Origin: Elgaria multicarinata webbii
Lineage: Eukaryota > Chordata > Lepidosauria > Squamata > Anguidae
DNA: 64,000 bases
Direction of reading: 5' to 3'
Assembly: GCF_023053635.1 (NCBI RefSeq)
Contig: NC_086172.1
Span: 68,436,681 to 68,500,680 of the forward strand
Both the position numbers and the translations under genes were made by a program. Positions 58,793-64,000 of the stretch are shown in pieces; within the stretch, counting starts at the first letter, position 1; the number at the start of each line of letters is the position of its first letter. The notes under the pieces were generated by a model that ran no database searches, was not told the DNA's origin, and saw nothing but the letters and a program-made list of their open reading frames with translations.

Positions 58793-59317
58793 ATTTAAAA
58801 GGAAGAAATGTGGAATTGGATCTGTTTGAGCCAGTGTTATGCTGGAATAAGGACCAGCTTCTTTTAAACACATTCTCATTCTACTGAACACCAAAAGAAA
58901 ATTCACAACTAGATTGATGGGAGCCTTGTCAAAATCAGTCAACATTTTGGCAATGATCTTGACACTATCTATTTAGCATGTCTGTATGCCTTTTAGCCTC
59001 AACTGGATTGAGATATCATATGATAGAGCTATTAAACACGTTCAAGGGAAATCTTAACAAATTGAATCTTCACCTATGAATACAAATGATATTCTAAACT
59101 TCTTAGAGCCAAATTTCCCCTCTGGGCAAGATATACGAAGCCAATGAATGCAATTCATAATCTTTCACTTCAACCACACATGGGCAGTCGACCTACTAAA
59201 GGTTATCAGACTTGAACTCAACAGATTAAAAGTAATATTTGATACCATTACCATTGCAAACTATTATTTGGGAAATAATTTCAAATCCACTAAGACATTT
59301 ACATAGATGGTTTAGAA

Positions 59318-59759
59318 CAGGGGTTCCCAAACCTTTCGGACTGGTGAGCACATTTTGAATGTTAAGAATGTTGTGGGTACTTTCACAAAATGGCTGCAAT
59401 GGATAATCTATTATCCATTTTCAAAGAAAGCAAATTGATAAGGCCCAGAGATAATTTACTTGGCCAACAAAGGCAGAGATGAGGTCTGAGCACCAACTGC
59501 CAAATCACATATAAGCCCTCAAATATTACAACAAAATATACATTACACAGAAGGCAAACTGGTGATGATCACAGAAACACACAGAAGCAGAACAAAAAGA
59601 TGGAACTGGAAACAGCACATTGCTTTGCAGCATGCTAGCCTCCCGGGATTTTTAATTAAAAAATAATTTTACAGAATCTAAAGACATTATAAAATGAGAT
59701 TAAAGGAGCCTGGCTGGCATGAATAGAGGTGTCCATGGGCACTATGTTGGGGACCCCAA
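59318..59759. mobile_element. 442-bp hAT-type MITE with perfect 8-bp duplication
   Basis: Starts CAGGGGTTCCCAAACC and ends TATGTTGGGGACCCCAA. GTTTAGAA is present on both sides (59310-59317 and 59760-59767). The right end has lost the terminal TG expected for hAT (CAA instead of CTG). No transposase. The terminal text is that of a hAT MITE common in squamates. Confidence 0.85.
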
Positions 59760-59999
59760 GTTTAGAACACCATTGAAAACCCCTTTGCACAGGAGGATGG
59801 GCTCTGATTAAAGTCCAGCAAACATTTAAAATATATAATTAATAAAGTCAATTCATCAAAGTCTAGGCAATATTTAAATACTTCTAACTTCCTAATCTTT
59901 TAAAATTAAATCGGATGTTCTTAAGTGGAAAATACCACTCTATAACTGATTATAAAAGTTGTAGAAGCAGAAGGTTAAATATATGCCCTTAATAGCCAT

Positions 60000-60960
60000 G
60001 ACAGACAGCCAGGGAGAGCAATCCTAACCTTGCCAGATAGAGATATGCTGCGGAGCCATTGCTGCCGGGGCATTAGTATTATTATTCGCCAATTTTTCTT
60101 TCAACAGATCCTTTTCTTTGCCCCATCATTGATTCCCTCCCCACCTGATTCTGGGACCTCACTGGGGAATGGAGAACCACCCCTACATCAGAATATTCTG
60201 TTTCAAGTCCTTCTGCTGCTGATAGAATTATGCCTGTGGAGATTTTGGTGGCTAAAACTGGGGCCTCAGGGTGGACACCTACTCTCACCGCTGGAGAGAG
60301 ACCTACACAGCAACCCAACCCCCTACAGCCAGCAGATCTAGGGGCTAAAATTGTATTGTAATCTATCATCCATTCTGCAAGGCATCAGTGCAATATCCGC
60401 TGCATCACCAACGCAACATCACAAGTCATGGTTCAGCAAAATGTTAAAAGAGATTACACTGGTGGGCCAACTCAAAACAGCACAAGAATTAGAGGAGAAG
60501 TTAGTGGGAACAGCCAATAGAGTGATGCCTCTAGGCTTAATCCATCCACATCGAGAGGATGTCAGATCTCTTTACACCACCTATTTCGAACATTAAAAAC
60601 AAGACTTAACTCAAAAACATGAACACCAAGTCCCTATATAATTTTATCTTATATCTTGCCTCAAGGGGAGATTTGATTCTCTCATTTCCATGGCCTGACT
60701 TTACTATTTTATTAAAGTTTCTCACACTGATCATACAACACTGACATCAATATTGATGCAGACTGAAGCTCAAAGATTACAAAAGAAAGGCTACAAAAAA
60801 TACACACAGGACAAAGAGCCCACACAACCACTACCACCACAGTACACCATGCAAGGATAGTACAAAGCAGCCTTTTGTTGGCACCCACAGAATCGGATGG
60901 TAAGGATATTTTTTTACCCACCCATCTATTATTCTAGCTAAATTTAATTTATGCAACATG
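60000..60960. other. Unassigned stretch, slightly GC-richer
   Basis: Several open frames of 69-103 codons overlap on both strands here. One plus frame (about 60380-60593) contains KMLKEITLVGQLKTAQELEE, which looks protein-like but matches nothing I can name. It could be an old retroelement fragment. No splice-consistent link to SLC49A4. Confidence 0.3.
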
Positions 60961-62489
60961 ACTCAGTAAAGAAAGTACTCATCTGAAATTAAGAGTCTCA
61001 TGATCAAGTATGATTGCAGGTGAATATACTCTAATAACAATGAAGTTTATGTCTGAAGATGCCAGCTGTCAAGATTATAAAATTTGCACTACATATACAT
61101 CTGATGCACTTTATGCATTTCTTACAGAACTATTTAAAATTATTTCTCCTGTGATAGATTATTCCCTAAAAGCTACCCAGGAGAAAAATGTCAAAGACAG
61201 GCATTTGAAGGCTCAGGTACAGGGTGTGACAGCAAGTTTCAATGGCACCAAAAATCAAAAAACAGCTAACAAAGTATTAGACTGCTTTTATCTTATTAAT
61301 CATTTCCAGTGTTTGAAAGCAGAGCCCCACAGACAGAACCATATCCATTTTTTAAGTATTACAGAGTTGTTGTTTTTATTTTAAAAAGGTTGGTAAATGT
61401 AAACTTTTTTAGTTCATCATTCAATTTTACAGGGATCTCAAATTCAGCATTTAGAGTACTGTGAACAAGCTTCTATTTTATTAACAGTTCCCAGATGGAG
61501 GCCTGTCAATAGACATTTTATATTCCACCTGCAGATCTAGCTGTTATTCAGGTTTTTATTTGACAGTAACATTTTTACAACACAGCCTGCAGGCAGACAG
61601 GAGGCTGGCACTCTGATGACAGCAATAGTAAGGTTGCCAAGTGTCCTAAATCAAAAAGGCTACTTTAAAATAATCTTGGATAGTCTACAGTCCATATTGA
61701 CTGGCCAAGTCTGCTTTTGGCCCCAGAAAAGATGAGATTCAAACTAGGTGTGCCCCAATTAATAGAACAATTTGGTTCTCACACTCTGTGTCCCAGCTGT
61801 GCCAAACTTCTTTGAAAGTAATTCTTTTCAGAGATAATGTTGCCTTGAACTTTGAAGAATTGTAACAAGGTGATAAGAACTGAATTTGGAATTATTAACA
61901 ACAAAAGCATAGTGAGGTTTGTGCATATGGCACAATTCCACAGGAGTGCAGACAACTCAGAGTGGGTTGTATGTAAAATTCAGTTTCCTGAAAATCTCTG
62001 CTTTCATTTTAAGGAACAACAAGTTTCTTAAAGTCTGTAAGTAATGCCCACTGAAATCTTAGAACACACGGGGGATGGCTGATCAAGTTTTCCAGTTGTC
62101 GGGGGGGGGGGGGGGGAAACAGCAAACCAGAATAAATTATGCAAAATAAGAGAATCACCAAGTATGCCGATTTGTAGTATTTGTCCCTAATATCTGAAAA
62201 CATGGGAAATCACATTCCTTGTCTGGATAAAGAAATGCAGAGGGACAGATCTTCCAGGGGTGAGTGCCAGCAGATGCAATCACTGCTCTCTCTTCTTCAC
62301 ACCCATGCCTCCACTCCCCTTGGTATATATAGACCACAAGCACTGCAAGGAACTGAGGGTTTGGGGTGTCTCCCAGATCCCCAGTCAGCCTTTCATTTTA
62401 ATGAAACACAAGGTGTTCCAGCTTCAGAAAGGAATGGCTGGGATGGGAAATGAAGGGGCACAGATTTCACATGAATATACAGTATGAAA

Positions 62490-62642
62490 TTGCTTTATAA
62501 TGAATCAGAGCACTGGTTAATCTAGCCCAGCACAGTCTACTCAGCCTTGCTACCTGGGATTCTTTAACAAGAGATGCAAAGGATTGAAACTGAATCTCCT
62601 TCATGCAAAGTACTTTCTCTAATATAGAGCTATGTCCTCTCC
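62490..62642 (-). mobile_element. tRNA-derived SINE, minus strand, internally shortened
   Basis: Left TAATGAATCAGAGCACTGGT corresponds to the reverse-complement SINE tail. The right part has ATTGAAACTGAATCTCC (B box), TTCATGCAAAGTAC and AGAGCTATGTCC (A box). Same family as 7821-8212. Confidence 0.7.
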
Positions 62643-63279
62643 CCATTATGCTCCCGTGTGTTGCCAGAAAACCCATGCCAAGAAAGGGGAGAATTGTGGA
62701 GGGGAGGGAAGAAATGAGGATCTATTAGTGACTGAAGAACAAGAGTGGAGGGAGAAAATATGCAATTTCCCAAGCCTTGGGGAAATTGCGCATTTTACCC
62801 CACTGCATTAATGGCAGCCGCCATTGACACAGCGGGTGGAGGAGGACAAAGGGCACATGCAGGTCAGGGCAGAAGTGAGTTCCACCCAGACTTGCACCGT
62901 GTTTGTCCTACAGGAGCCATGAGTTGAAAATCTGCCCAGTGCATCTGTGAGGGCCTGGAAAAGCTGGACAAGGGGGCACTCAGCCCCCTCATGGGCCCAG
63001 GCGGATTTTCACCCCATTGCTAAGATCTATTGAGCCTTTCAGAAAATCACTCTGCTCAATGGTGCTCCACCTGCAGAAGAAAGGATCATCCCCTAGCTTT
63101 TTTTTTAGGAATATAAAAAAATGCTGTATAGTTTATTCTCCTTACATAATTTGGTGTTGACTGGCAAAGATACTTCATTTTAATTCTCCTTTGCTTAAAA
63201 TCTAATCTTCATTAAAGTTCATAACTGATTCAGCTTGTTACTTAAGATTAACAAGTTAATCTGTTTATCAGCCTTGTTA

Positions 63280-63420
63280 AATATTCTGTTATAATATATT
63301 TCTATTGTGCCACATTAATCATGCTTGGGACTGTTCAGCCTTCCAACCTCAGTAAATCACTTTGGAAAGCTGTACACCTGGTGGTATATAAATGTTTGAA
63401 ATAAATAATAAACATTATTA
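63280..63420 (+). mobile_element. LINE tail, plus strand
   Basis: AAATCACTTTGGAAAGCTGT, GGTGGTATATAAATG and AATAAATAATAAAC form a diverged LINE terminus close to the first exon in view. Confidence 0.55.
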
Positions 63421-63472
63421 CGAGCAGAAAGTGCTGCAATCTCCTATACCAAGTTGGCCACGGTATACATAC

Positions 63473-63602
63473 CTTAATAGCCTACAAAAACTTCTTCTAT
63501 AGCTGAGCCTCTGGCTAGCTGCAGCCACACTGGGTGGAAATGGAGGGCGTGATGGGAAGTAGGCTAGTGCTGCAGAGAATATCAGAGCCACAATGCCAAA
63601 TT
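63473..63602 (-). CDS. SLC49A4: SLC49A4 coding exon (first of six in window)
   Basis: A 130-bp internal exon between a CCCATAG acceptor and an AG|GTATGT donor. It starts in phase 1 (two bases complete a GAA codon), carries 42 full codons and leaves two bases (AG). The translation has a membrane segment ([16 protein letters not shown]), a proline-rich linker ([10 protein letters not shown]) and a basic stretch ([14 protein letters not shown]). This corresponds to the middle of the transporter: the end of the N-terminal helix bundle and the start of the central loop. The proline-rich linker and the SQRLSYRRS stretch are typical of DIRC2. The next exon upstream is outside the window. Confidence 0.93.
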
Positions 63603-64000
63603 CTATGGGGATACAATTAAGAAAGAAACCAAAGTGAGAAATGAATTATGGTAGATGATATGCGTATTCATAAAATATCACAATTGATCCACAGGAGAAT
63701 TGTTCTCAGATGACTTAAAAAGGTAATTTGAATGCTGTGGGAACAGCAGAGAATTAGACCTACGGACATCTAAATGGCTAACTAAACGTACGGAATGAAC
63801 AAACACATACAATGCTGTTGTTCACAGGCTCCCCAATATCTTGCTGTCATTGCCAGTCCCAACATTGTTAAGACAGGCAGCTGGGATTGACCTGGAACCA
63901 GTGCTCTGAAGGCTGCATGTGTATTCAACATCTGGTTTTAAAAGACAATTGCCACTGAAAAGGCCTGATCTTTCCCCTGGCTGAGAGATGCAGAATGTCC

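Noticed and set aside
61010-61384. 124-codon plus-strand open frame
   Set aside because: No recognisable domain and ordinary AT-rich composition; chance length is plausible in 64 kb.

Overview
This is nuclear DNA from a vertebrate, almost certainly a squamate reptile. It is AT-rich, introns are large, and the interspersed repeats are the usual squamate mix: CR1/L3-type and L2 LINEs, tRNA-derived SINEs, hAT-like and other palindromic MITEs, and one Helitron. I see no bacterial, plasmid, CRISPR or phage features and no tRNA or rRNA gene. I found no recognisable retroviral or Polinton copy.

The only protein-coding host gene I can prove is SLC49A4 (DIRC2), a 12-helix major-facilitator protein of the lysosomal membrane. 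It lies on the minus strand. Six consecutive exons, probably the last six, sit at 63473-63602, 51183-51291, 50455-50522, 42198-42325, 24295-24477 and 15851-15966 (coding part). Their splice phases interlock (1/2, 2/0, 0/2, 2/1, 1/1, 1/stop). Every internal junction has AG/GT signals, and the joined reading frame gives about 244 residues ending in a normal stop. The N-terminal half lies beyond the right edge of the window.

Right to left along the gene: 64000-15967 is coding exons separated by introns of about 12.2, 0.66, 8.1, 17.7 and 8.3 kb, which hold most of the mobile elements. Below 15851 come the 3' UTR, whose end I could not fix, and about 15 kb of mostly unique sequence. At the far left, 1-285 looks like the 3' end of a plus-strand convergent transcript with a clean poly(A) signal. 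From the known vertebrate gene order the best guess is SEMA5B.

The most notable repeat content is: (1) a Helitron at 38822-39939 with both termini intact, a leftover helicase C-terminus and an internal 87-bp tandem repeat; (2) an L2 LINE at about 20056-21867 with a 523-codon uninterrupted reverse-transcriptase ORF; (3) nested insertions, the deepest at 42638-45222; (4) several hAT-type MITEs with 8-bp target duplications; (5) a 126-bp spacerless palindrome at 47712-47837; (6) a (CT)30(CA)20 tract at 57801-57900. I did not find an undescribed biological system. The second-look items are mainly transposon biology and structure-forming DNA.
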